Positions 51,112 through 59,170 of a stretch of 64,000 nucleotides of DNA are shown here, one piece after another. The notes beneath the pieces were generated by a model, which was given only the letters and a program-made list of their open reading frames with translations, was not told the DNA's origin and ran no database searches. The translations under genes were made by a program, and so were the position numbers. The DNA is taken from positions 1 through 64,000 of the forward strand of contig CBDCVJ010000047.1 in the NCBI GenBank assembly GCA_965222975.1, written 5' to 3'. Within the stretch, counting starts at the first letter, position 1. Every line of letters starts with the position of its first letter. This DNA comes from UBA6168 sp965222975 (GTDB taxonomy: Bacteria > Bacteroidota > Bacteroidia > Chitinophagales > Saprospiraceae).

Positions 51112-51921
51112 ATGAGAATCCTATTCCCCACCGCCTTTTCCATGCATGCCAAGCACTATTTTCAATACGCCATTGAAATGACCCGTCGCTTCAATGGAGA
51201 ACTTATTATGATGCATACTTTTTTAAAATCTGAGTCGAGGGTTGCAACTAGCATGGACTTGCAACAACGTGGAAAAATGGTGATCAAAGAACTGAAAGAA
51301 TTTGTAGAGAAAAACTTGCCTGAACATTTCAACATCAAGATTTCTTATCTGGTCAAAGAAAAAGGCCCGGTACAGTCCATTCTGGATGCTGGCAAAGAAA
51401 AAGATATTGGTCTGATTGTGATGGGCATGAAAGCAAAACCAGCACAAGGCCCGGCCTATATAGGAAGTGTTGCGAAAGAAATCATGCAAAAAGCAGAATG
51501 CCCGGTAATGGTGATCCCGCCGAGTGCAAAGTTCACTTTAATAGACCGATTGGTGTACGCCATGGACTTTCAGTTCCGGGATTTGGCAGCCATCAATGAT
51601 ATGCAGGATTGGTGCAAGACAATGAAAGCCGAACTAACTTGTGTACATGTTTGGGAAAAAGGTGAGAAACAGAAAATTATTGAACGGAATATTGGCATTT
51701 TAGCGGAACTATACGGGGAGAAAGAACCCAAAATAAACATGGAGGTCATCAAGGGGGATGTTATTGATGAAATAATAAAATATACAAAAGAAAATGAGGT
51801 AGATTTATTGATACTGGGTTCGCACAACCGTAAATTTTTTGAACGCCTTTTCCTCACAAGCACCACCATGGAAATCGCCAAGATGGCTGATACGCCCATT
51901 CTCGTTTTAAAATATGAATAA
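51112..51921 (+). CDS. Universal stress protein, two Usp domains
   Basis: The 269-residue protein begins RILFPTAFSMHAKHYFQYAI. The first Usp domain holds LIVMGMKAKPAQGPAYIGSV and ends CPVMVIPP; the second holds LLILGSHNRKFFERLFLTST and ends TPILVLKYE. The glycine motifs are partly kept (G-x2-4 ... GS, GSHNR). It stands alone, 168 bases after the epimerase gene, and is related to the Usp gene at 35766. Confidence 0.9.
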   Translation: MRILFPTAFSMHAKHYFQYAIEMTRRFNGELIMMHTFLKSESRVATSMDLQQRGKMVIKELKEFVEKNLPEHFNIKISYLVKEKGPVQSILDAGKEKDIGLIVMGMKAKPAQGPAYIGSVAKEIMQKAECPVMVIPPSAKFTLIDRLVYAMDFQFRDLAAINDMQDWCKTMKAELTCVHVWEKGEKQKIIERNIGILAELYGEKEPKINMEVIKGDVIDEIIKYTKENEVDLLILGSHNRKFFERLFLTSTTMEIAKMADTPILVLKYE

Positions 51922-52205
51922 TTCACGCCCTTACTCTATTTATTCCCTTTGGTGCAAAGGGGGTAAATTCCCAAAATTTCAAACAACTCTGTTGTCATAA
52001 ATATTAAACGCTGAACGATATATATTGTCGGAATACAGCAATTCTCGCTATTAGTTTTTTTGAAATATGAAAGCCGTTCTTTGAGGCCAAAGGGAAGGGG
52101 GTTTTTGGAGAGAGGTGTGCTTTTTTGCTTATAAGCTGACTGTTTCCGCCAGATTCAAGTCTTTCCGCATAGGTGTCCACCTGAACATAAGAACAATGAA
52201 GGATA

Positions 52206-52505
52206 ATGGAAGACATTACTTTAAGGCATACGGTCATCCGGAATTTTGAAAACAAGCGCATCATCATCAGTGATGAAGGTGTCATCAGTTCCAATTTCGG
52301 GAACGATAAAATCTGCAAATGGATAGAAATAGGCATCAGCTACGACAGCGATATTGACAAGGCCTAGGGGATCATGTAGGACGAAGCGATGAAGCACCCG
52401 TTTCACATTGACTCCTGTACCCCGGAGCAGATTGAAAACGGAGGCCCGGAAGTGCCAGAACGGGTGCTTAGCATGGGCGAAAGTTGTTGCTCGCCGCCTA
52501 CTATC
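52206..52505 (+). pseudogene. Remnant of an MscS channel gene (C-terminal part)
   Basis: The frame from 52206 reads EDITLRHTVIRNFENKRIII, KWIEIGISYDSDIDKA, stop, GIM, stop, DEAMKHPFHIDSCTPEQIEN, VLSMGES. This is the cytosolic domain of MscS, interrupted by two in-frame TAG codons (52365 and 52377). Upstream, VFRIG-like codons near 52170 are in another frame, so one base has also been lost near 52203. The membrane part is gone. The remnant abuts the end of the DUF3137 gene. The rest of 51922-52205 shows no gene. Confidence 0.75.
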
Positions 52506-53427
52506 AATGGGCTTGATCCAACGCCCTCACGATGTAAAGCGCTATATATATATCGTCGTAAAATTCCCGCACCAATTCAAAGCTCACATTTGATTGGAAG
52601 ATTTTTGGCTCCAGAATATCTCTCTCATTCGAGATGGCCACATAGCAGTTTTGCTGAAAAATAGATAACTGGATTTCGCCAGTTCGTTCGCGGGCATCTA
52701 AAATAAAATTCATTAGATTCTTTGGGAGCAATTCTGATACCTTAGCATTTTGCGAACCATACACTGTGTAGGTTTCTGTGAATTTTTTGTGCCTGACAAA
52801 AGGATCCATTGGTTTCCCGTTATGGCGTATGAATGCCTTGAGTGCTTCCGTCCGTTTGGGCAGAGATTTGCGGGGAAGCACCAACAACGTCCCATGCAAT
52901 GGATAGAAAAATTTGGCTCTTACAAAAATGCCCCGGAACACGAGGTTGAGTCGCTTGCGGACTTTAGAAAATTCCTCTACTAACAGTTCGCACATTTCGA
53001 ACTCCACATCGCCGATACGCCCTTCAATATAATCCTCACCCTGATACACTGCTGGTTTTGCTCCAAAAATGTTGCTTCTGAAAAATTTGTCGGAAGAGAT
53101 TTTCCCTTTAGCATCATAGCGTAGATCGCCGAACAAGAGATCATTGTCAATAAAATCAAGGATCAGTTCGACCACCCGTGGTTTAAATTTAGCCCGGAAC
53201 TTTTGAATTTGTTGATATTGGTAAAACAGGTAAATAACAAAAGGGATAACAGCAACCAAGGCCAGCACAAAAATGTCCACTGCCATGACCAAGGTGGCAA
53301 CCCCAGTCATTAAGAGGAGGGACAAGAATATCCGTCGTAGCATGCGCCGCCGCTGCTTATCCAGCCTCATCAGTTCGGGATGAATGGTCTGGTTGTAAAA
53401 AATCCTGAATTCGTCCGGGTTGTGCAA
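52504..53427 (-). CDS. DUF3137 membrane protein
   Basis: The 307-residue protein is read from TTG 53427, since the family N-terminus (HNPDEFRIFYNQTIHPELMR) lies before the first downstream ATG; the frame stays open to 53553 through a palindrome that is unlikely to be coding. Two adjacent membrane segments (RIFLSLLLMTGVATLVMAV, IFVLALVAVIPFVIYLFY) are followed by a soluble domain (GEDYIEGRIGDVEFEMCELL, FYPLHGTLLVLP). The function of DUF3137 is unknown. Confidence 0.75.
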   Translation of the reverse strand: MHNPDEFRIFYNQTIHPELMRLDKQRRRMLRRIFLSLLLMTGVATLVMAVDIFVLALVAVIPFVIYLFYQYQQIQKFRAKFKPRVVELILDFIDNDLLFGDLRYDAKGKISSDKFFRSNIFGAKPAVYQGEDYIEGRIGDVEFEMCELLVEEFSKVRKRLNLVFRGIFVRAKFFYPLHGTLLVLPRKSLPKRTEALKAFIRHNGKPMDPFVRHKKFTETYTVYGSQNAKVSELLPKNLMNFILDARERTGEIQLSIFQQNCYVAISNERDILEPKIFQSNVSFELVREFYDDIYIALYIVRALDQAH

Positions 53428-53474
53428 AGTGGTAAATTTTGCGGCTAAAATAATAGAACTTTGCGGAAGGCTTT

Positions 53475-53531
53475 GGTTTTTGGTTTTTGGTTTCTGGTTT
53501 TTTCTAAACCAGAAACCAAAAACCAAAAACC
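53475..53531. repeat. Perfect 26-bp inverted repeat of GGTTTTT words before lpxH
   Basis: The arms 53475-53500 (GGTTTTTGGTTTTTGG ...) and 53506-53531 are perfect complements with a 5-base loop. It lies between the divergent DUF3137 and lpxH starts and ends 14 bases before the lpxH ATG, so its hairpin would sit in the lpxH leader next to the ribosome. Confidence 0.85.
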
Positions 53532-53545
53532 AAAAAACCAAACCA

Positions 53546-54313
53546 ATGCACAAGACCTACTTCGTTTCAGATTTCCATTTGGGTGCCGACGGCAAGCTAA
53601 CGAGCCGAGAAAGGGAAAAACAAATCATCCGTTGGTTGGATGTAGTAAAAGAGGATGCCAAAGAACTCTATCTTGTTGGCGATGTCTTTGACTATTGGTT
53701 TGAGTATAGGCAAGTCGTTCCAAGAGGTTTTGTCCGATTGCTGGGGAAACTGGGGGAACTGCGCGACGGTGGTTTGCCTATTTATTTTTTCATTGGCAAT
53801 CACGATATGTGGATGTTTCGGTACATGGAAGAGGAATTGGGCATTCCGATTTATCGAAAACCAATAATCAGGGAAATAAACGGCAAGCATTTTTACATTG
53901 GTCATGGTGACGGGCTGGGGCCGGGCGATAACGGGTATAAACTTATTAAGACTATTTTTTCAAACCCTGTTTGCCAGTGGCTATTTGGGTGGTTGCATCC
54001 TGATGTTGGGCTACGACTCATGCGGTATTTTTCAGGTTCAAGCAGGAAGGCCAATCCAGCTAAGACGACATTCAAGGGCGAACGCAGAGAACAGCTCGTG
54101 CAATTTTGTAATGCCCAATTGGAAAAGGAATATTATGATTATTTAATTTTTGGTCACCGCCATTTACCTATTGACTACACGCTAAAAAATGGGAAAAGTC
54201 GTTACATTAATTTGGGAGAGTGGGTCAATTTTAATTCTTACGCCGTTTTTGATGGCGAAAAAATGGAGGTTAAATTTTTTGAAAATGAAAATGGGTTTGT
54301 TTTTGGGAAATAA
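53546..54313 (+). CDS. lpxH: UDP-2,3-diacylglucosamine diphosphatase
   Basis: The 255-residue metallophosphoesterase is read from ATG 53546. Motifs in order: VSDFHLG (8-14), LVGDVFDYWFEY (about 45-56), FIGNHDMWMF (about 79-88), IGHGDGLGPGDNGYK and IFGHRHLPID (about 201-210). LpxH splits UDP-2,3-diacylglucosamine to lipid X and UMP in lipid A synthesis at the inner membrane surface. Length and motifs are standard. It is followed 13 bases later by a secreted-protein gene. Confidence 0.92.
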   Translation: MHKTYFVSDFHLGADGKLTSREREKQIIRWLDVVKEDAKELYLVGDVFDYWFEYRQVVPRGFVRLLGKLGELRDGGLPIYFFIGNHDMWMFRYMEEELGIPIYRKPIIREINGKHFYIGHGDGLGPGDNGYKLIKTIFSNPVCQWLFGWLHPDVGLRLMRYFSGSSRKANPAKTTFKGERREQLVQFCNAQLEKEYYDYLIFGHRHLPIDYTLKNGKSRYINLGEWVNFNSYAVFDGEKMEVKFFENENGFVFGK

Positions 54314-54326
54314 CCATTGAAGAGAA

Positions 54327-55193
54327 ATGATGAAAGAAAAAAGAAAAAAGAAAAAAGTGAGGTGGAAAATGGCAAGAGATTTTTCCAGTGTTTTTATTTA
54401 TTTATTTATTTTGAAATTAAATGCCCAAGAAATCCCCCCCCCCGACTCTTTAAAAAACCATTACCAATTATTATATGAATTGAGTATTGACGCCGCCCAA
54501 TTCACGACCGACAAGCTCCAGAATATTTATTTTATTTCAAATAAAAGTGAAATAGTAAAATTAAACCCTGATGGCACCGAACAATTCCGTTTTGTTAACA
54601 AGACACTCGGCAATCCAACCTATCTTGATGCGACCAACCCGTTTAATTTATTGTTGTTTTATCCTGATTACCAAAATGTCATTACGCTTGATCGAACTAT
54701 GAATTTAGCAGGTCAATTCAACCTGTTCGAACTTGGTTTGTTTGGTCTGGACGCCGTGGGCATGGCGGGCGATGGTAACCTGTGGTTGTACGATGCAGTG
54801 AATTTCCGTTTGAAAAAAGTTGGTAAGGATGGGCAAATTGTCGTGCAGAGTGCTGACATGAGCCTCGAACTAGGGCGAACCATCAGGCCCAATTTTCTTC
54901 TGGAAGGAGGTCAGGTTGTTTATCTGAACGATCCAGATTTGGGCATTTTGGTGTTTGATGTTTTTGGTAAATATTTGAAGACAATCCAGATTGTGGGGCT
55001 GGAACGATTTCAAGTGTTTGGTGACGAGTTGCTGTTTTTCCAAAAAGGGCAGTTGCATTCGTTCCATTTACTTACTCTCCTGCAAAGCGCGGTACTACTG
55101 CCTCGAAGCATCTCAACTGATAGCCATTTGCGGGTGGAAAAGGATCGGTTTTATGTTTTAGAAAATGGAAAATTGCAGGTCTTTAGGTTTTGA
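54327..55193 (+). CDS. Secreted propeller-like protein with homopolymer tract after the signal peptide
   Basis: The 288-residue protein has a very basic N-terminus (EKRKKKKVRWKMARDF) before a hydrophobic segment (SSVFIYLFILKLNAQ) and the mature start. The body has repeated strand-like units (NIYFISNKSEIVKLNPDGTE, GNLWLYDAVNFRLKKVGKDG, RFYVLENGKLQVFRF) like an NHL or YncE-type beta-propeller. I do not recognise the exact family. A C10 tract (54434-54443) encodes the Pro run in EIPPPDSL, and three GAAAAAA units (54336-54356) lie in the basic stretch. Confidence 0.75.
   Translation: MMKEKRKKKKVRWKMARDFSSVFIYLFILKLNAQEIPPPDSLKNHYQLLYELSIDAAQFTTDKLQNIYFISNKSEIVKLNPDGTEQFRFVNKTLGNPTYLDATNPFNLLLFYPDYQNVITLDRTMNLAGQFNLFELGLFGLDAVGMAGDGNLWLYDAVNFRLKKVGKDGQIVVQSADMSLELGRTIRPNFLLEGGQVVYLNDPDLGILVFDVFGKYLKTIQIVGLERFQVFGDELLFFQKGQLHSFHLLTLLQSAVLLPRSISTDSHLRVEKDRFYVLENGKLQVFRF
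54434..54443 (+). repeat. C10 homopolymer in the propeller-like gene
   Basis: Ten C in a row lie four codons after the likely signal cleavage site. A one-base change would truncate the protein early; this is the position and kind of tract used for phase variation in other bacteria. Confidence 0.6.
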
Positions 55194-55324
55194 GTAGAAC
55201 ATAGCACACCATTGGTCGAAGACCACTTTGTTCAAATGGCCAATGTTTATTTAATTTTGCACCCATGAAAAAAATGGATTCCCAAATTCCGGTTTGTTCA
55301 CCAATAGAAAAAAAGTTTAAGTAG

Positions 55325-55972
55325 ATGAATATTCATAAGGAAGGCCACAGGATTTTGATTTCGCTGGCGTTGGTATTGGCCATTGTTAATTACCTCATTT
55401 ATTGGTTCTGGCCGATCGGGTTGGCGATATCTACCATTATTTCAGTTATATTGTTCTTGTTGGTTTTGCAGTTTTTCCGCAATCCAAGACGGGAAATCAT
55501 GATTGCTGACAACGACATAGTTTATGCCCCTGCCGACGGGAAAGTGGTTGTAATTGAAGAAGCATTGGAAGGGGAGTATTTTGAGGACAAGCGATTGCAA
55601 GTCTCCATTTTCATGTCTCCCACTAATGTTCATGTGAATCGCAACCCTATCAGCGGCACAGTGAATTATTTCCGCTATCACCCCGGCAAATACCTCGTTG
55701 CTTGGCACCCAAAATCCTCTACCGAAAATGAGCGCACTACCGTTGTGATTGATAACGGAAAAGATGAAGTACTGCTTCGACAAATCGCTGGCGCATTGGC
55801 TAAACGGATCGTCAACTATATTCAGGAAGGCGATAAAGTGCAGCAAGGGGCTGATTTTGGTTTCATCAAATTCGGCTCTCGGGTGGATTTGTTCCTGCCA
55901 TTGGATGCTAAGATCGAAGTAGAAATGGGGCAGAAGGTGAGGGGGAATAAGACGGTGATCGCCCGGCTATAA
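55325..55972 (+). CDS. psd: Phosphatidylserine decarboxylase (short, archaeal/PSD-B-like type)
   Basis: The 215-residue protein has an N-terminal membrane hairpin (LISLALVLAIVNYLIYWFW, LAISTIISVILFLLVLQFF), the core FFRNPRREI ... YAPADGKVVVIEEA, FMSPTNVHVNRNPISGTVNYF, and the self-cleavage site in IKFGSRVDLFLP (Gly-Ser near 182-184), where the Ser becomes the pyruvoyl cofactor. It converts phosphatidylserine to phosphatidylethanolamine. The short form without a long N-terminal part is usual in Bacteroidota. Confidence 0.93.
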   Translation: MNIHKEGHRILISLALVLAIVNYLIYWFWPIGLAISTIISVILFLLVLQFFRNPRREIMIADNDIVYAPADGKVVVIEEALEGEYFEDKRLQVSIFMSPTNVHVNRNPISGTVNYFRYHPGKYLVAWHPKSSTENERTTVVIDNGKDEVLLRQIAGALAKRIVNYIQEGDKVQQGADFGFIKFGSRVDLFLPLDAKIEVEMGQKVRGNKTVIARL

Positions 55973-56015
55973 TTAAATTTCAATATTCTAAAGCTTGGAA
56001 TATTAGGTTTTGCTT

Positions 56016-56053
56016 AAAAAGCCCAGAGAGTTTTAAACTTTCCAGGCTTTTTT
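56016..56053 (+). terminator. Intrinsic terminator after psd
   Basis: AAAAAGCC pairs with GGCTTTTT, with an inner GAGAGTTT/AAACTTTC helix and T6 at the end. Confidence 0.75.
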
Positions 56054-56084
56054 GTTTGTTTGCAATTGTACTTGAATTATCATC

Positions 56085-57579
56085 ATGGCCTTTTCTCAGT
56101 TTTTTAACAAAGACAAAATCTCCAGTTCTGTCGTCCTGCCCAAAGCAATCCTTTTTTTTTTCTGCAATGTTTTTTTTTGTTTACACCTGCCTGCGTGCAT
56201 GTCTCCTCTCTATGACCCACGACGAAAGTGGTTCGTTTACCATCTGGACAGAGTACCCCATTTTTTCTTGTTTTGTTGATCCTTCCTGTTGGCGAACGGC
56301 CAATCTGCATTTTATATACGTGCTACTGATGAAAGGGACAATAGGGTTGTTTGGCATTTCGGAACTGGCCATCCGCTTGCCTTCTCTGCTCGGCCATTTG
56401 ATCTATCTTTTCTTTTCATGGAAATTGGTTAAAATGTGGACAGATAAACCCTGGCTCTTGCTCTGTGGTTTTCTCATAATTAATTGCAACCCTTTTTTGT
56501 TGGAGTTTTTTTCGTTGGCGAGGGGTTATGGATTGGCCAATGCTTTTATGGTGATGAGCATTTATTATATGGGCGTATTTTTCAAAACAAATAATAAGGG
56601 GGCAGTGTGGGGCATGTTCAGTGGCGCATTTTTAGCAGTATTAAGCAACTTTACCATGTTGAATTATTATGCCTGTATGTTAGGTGGAATGGGACTTATT
56701 TTTTTGTATTTATTTTTAAAAAAAGAAAAAATGGACTGGCGACCTTTGCGGCATTTATTCATTGTCGGATCTCTCGTTACTATTTGTTTATTTTCCTTGA
56801 TATATATGCCTGTCACGAGTCTGAGCAATAGTGGTGAATTTGAATATGGCGCAGAGTCATTTTGGTGGACATTTAGTTCCAGTGTCAAAACGAGTCTTTA
56901 TGGGATCAAATATATGCATGCCAACCATGTAGAAATACTGGGTGGCCTCTATGTACTGATGTTGGCTATTGGTTTGGCAGTAGCGGTATTAAAATTAAAA
57001 AAAACAAAAAGCACAAAAGCACAATTTGTTTTGACTGTTTCCCTTTTACCTTTATTGGTGGCACTGGCTTCTATTGTTCAGCATTATTTATTAGGGGTGA
57101 ATTATTTAAGAGGGAGGACTGCTTTGATTTTTGTGCCATTGACTACTATCGCTTTGTTTTTATTTTTTGAAAATATTTTGCAAAAAGAAATAGGCAAGTG
57201 GCGAAAGGCGATCCCAGTTACAGTCGGAATTTTTTGTATAATTCATATATTTCGTTCTTATCAACTGGATCATACTTACGAATGGCGGTACGATGCCCGC
57301 ACAAAAGATATGATGGAATATATGGCTTCGATTGTGCCTCCTGATTCCAAAGTGAAATTAGGGATGAATTGGTATTTCCATCCCACGTCAAGATTTTATT
57401 ATGAAACTATTCCATATGATTTTACGGAAACATTGATTTATGAAAAGAAGTATCGGACTGATGCTTACTACGACTACTATTATATCAATCCCGGAGATGA
57501 AAATAAAATCAGTCCGCATTATAAAATAGAAAAAAAATTTCCTAAGTCAGGTGTCTTAATGGTAAGGGACAGCTTTTGA
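56085..57579 (+). CDS. Polytopic glycosyltransferase-like membrane protein (GT39/ArnT-like), frameshifted near its start
   Basis: The main frame (to 57579) encodes about 10 membrane helices after SMTHDESGSFTIW, the acidic first-loop motif of GT39/PMT-like sugar transferases, and ends in a soluble C-terminal domain. The natural ATG at 56085 (MAFSQFFNKDKISSSVVLPK) is in another frame: removal of one T from the T10 tract at 56152-56161 joins the two and gives a proper first helix (AILFFFSAMFFFVYTCLRAC). Without the repair, the first ATG in the main frame is 56167, which leaves a short first helix, or a TTG at 56056. A second tract, T9, is at 56170-56178. It probably transfers a sugar from a lipid carrier outside the cytoplasm. 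Confidence 0.7.
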
Positions 57580-57965
57580 TATATGTTTTTTTGATAAATA
57601 ACAATCAATCCGATTTCTATCCCATTGATATAAGTCCTTCCGCGTGTTTTGGCATTGTTTTTTGTGAAAAAGCGATACCATCCCTCCAGAATGTTGTAAT
57701 CCAGTTAAAAATTCAGGCTTAATTATTACCACTTGCTGTTTAATAATGGCAAGTCATATTGTATTGATACCAATGCCTGAACACCGTCCTGTTCTTGATA
57801 AATATTCTTACTAGACAATCGGTACTGGTTTTCTTTCTTGGATTCTTGCCCAAAGGCCAGGTTAGTGCTAAGTAGTTGCAAAGATTACCTCGTTGCGACA
57901 CCCATTTTTAGACATTCAATGTACTCCCAGTTGGATGGACGATCCCACTCATATCTGAAACAAAC
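57580..57965. other. Gene-free gap before the giant adhesin
   Basis: This 386-base stretch has many stops in all frames and no hairpin with a T run. It presumably holds the promoter of the adhesin; no box fits well enough to call. Confidence 0.4.
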
Positions 57966-58853
57966 ATGCTTAAATCAAGAACTATGGCGTTTATTATACG
58001 CATTACGATGCTGTTCGTCCTACTAACAGCGGGCATTACTTCTTATTCGCAGGTATGTGACTGTGTTACCACTGGAAACTGTCCTGTTCCTATCGTTGAT
58101 AATGGTTCCTATGATGGAACACTTAACGTAACTGTCGATGGGGCAAACGACCTTGGTACATGTCCACTCACGTCCGTCTGCTTTACCATTACCCATACTT
58201 GGATCGGTGACCTTAGTGTTTCTTTGACTTCACCCAGCGGCCTCAATTATATGTTGATGGCTGACATCAATAACAACTATGGAGGTTGTGGCATGCAAGA
58301 GGACAATGTTGACATTTGTATTGTTCCTGGCAATTTTAACCCGCTCGCAGAGGATCCCAATAATCCGGGCATCTTGGGTGAGTATGTATGCAATCCTGGC
58401 CCTTGTAACGCGGGCAATGGCACCTGTTGTTTGACAGGTGCATGGACCGTGGCATGCAATGGCGTGGTTGATCCCATTAACAATGCTCAGGAAGCACCAA
58501 ATTGTGACCTTGATGACTTCAACGTTCCCGGTGATCCGGCCAACGGTACCTGGACATTGACCGTTGTTGACGTCTGCAATATGGACACGGGAACGCTCGA
58601 CAATTTCTCTTTGACCTTTGCATGCGGAATTGAATCCTGTATAGCCTGTGAACCCGACGGCGGGGCTTTAGATTCAATAGAAGTGATAAGCTGTTTTGGT
58701 AGCCCCAACCTTTTATTGAGCCTTTCCCCAAATCATGATTCTTTGCCGCCTTCAGATACCCTCTATGGTTATGGATATGTCATTTCACAAAATGGCGTTG
58801 TGTTAGAAGTTGATACGGTCGAAGCCGATTTAACCAACCAACCTCCCCGGTGA
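57966..58853 (+). CDS. Giant T9SS adhesin, fragment 1 of 3: signal peptide and P-domain-like region
   Basis: The 295-residue frame opens with a signal peptide (IRITMLFVLLTAGITSYSQ) and a proprotein-convertase P-domain-like beta-sandwich (CFTITHTWIGDLSVSLTSPS, GTWTLTVVDVCNMDTGTLDNFSLTF written in two parts along about 45-215). It ends artificially in NQPPR at 58853. Removal of one C from the CCCC run just before the stop restores PPGDYQVQGISYYLGD and continues into fragment 2, so the three frames are one gene. Confidence 0.8.
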   Translation: MLKSRTMAFIIRITMLFVLLTAGITSYSQVCDCVTTGNCPVPIVDNGSYDGTLNVTVDGANDLGTCPLTSVCFTITHTWIGDLSVSLTSPSGLNYMLMADINNNYGGCGMQEDNVDICIVPGNFNPLAEDPNNPGILGEYVCNPGPCNAGNGTCCLTGAWTVACNGVVDPINNAQEAPNCDLDDFNVPGDPANGTWTLTVVDVCNMDTGTLDNFSLTFACGIESCIACEPDGGALDSIEVISCFGSPNLLLSLSPNHDSLPPSDTLYGYGYVISQNGVVLEVDTVEADLTNQPPR

Positions 58854-58860
58854 TTATCAG

Positions 58861-59169
58861 GTGCAGGGGATTTCCTATTATTTGGGAGACTCACTTGATT
58901 TAAATGGTTTGATAGGACTGGATACTGCTACCGTCATTTCGCAATTGGCCTCCTCAACTGCCCCATTCTGCGGGGAGCTATCGGATAACTGGATCAATGT
59001 TACCATTTTGCCTACCATTCCCCCTACGACACTTGACACGGCTGTGTGCCAAGGCGATTGCATTATGGTGGGCAACCAGCAAGTTTGCTCTTCTACTTCC
59101 GTTACCTTGACATCTTTCTATGGTTGCGATAGTGTTGTTAATGTAACCCTGACACCCATCCCCTCCTGA
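58861..59169 (+). CDS. Giant T9SS adhesin, fragment 2 of 3
   Basis: The true reading of this frame starts at about 58849, continuous with fragment 1; the in-frame start at 58861 (GTG) is only nominal. It encodes SYYLGDSLDLNGLIGLDTAT and the Cys-rich unit CQGDCIMVGNQQVCSSTS ... FYGCDSVVNVTLTPIP. The stop at 59167 is again one base after a CCCC run; removing one C gives PIPPDMTDHTAVVCEGGC and joins fragment 3. The Cys-rich unit is repeated right across that joint (CEGGCVDIDGMQYC ... LGCDSVVNLTF), which proves continuity. Confidence 0.75.
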   Translation: MQGISYYLGDSLDLNGLIGLDTATVISQLASSTAPFCGELSDNWINVTILPTIPPTTLDTAVCQGDCIMVGNQQVCSSTSVTLTSFYGCDSVVNVTLTPIPS

Positions 59170-59170
59170 C

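Noticed and set aside
52360..52380. In-frame TAG codons as possible recoding sites
   Set aside because: The same remnant also has a frameshift and lacks its membrane part, so decay explains the stops better than recoding.
53428..53553. Upstream extension of the DUF3137 frame
   Set aside because: These codons run through the perfect palindrome and give a Lys/Trp/Phe simple-sequence product; the family N-terminus begins after it.
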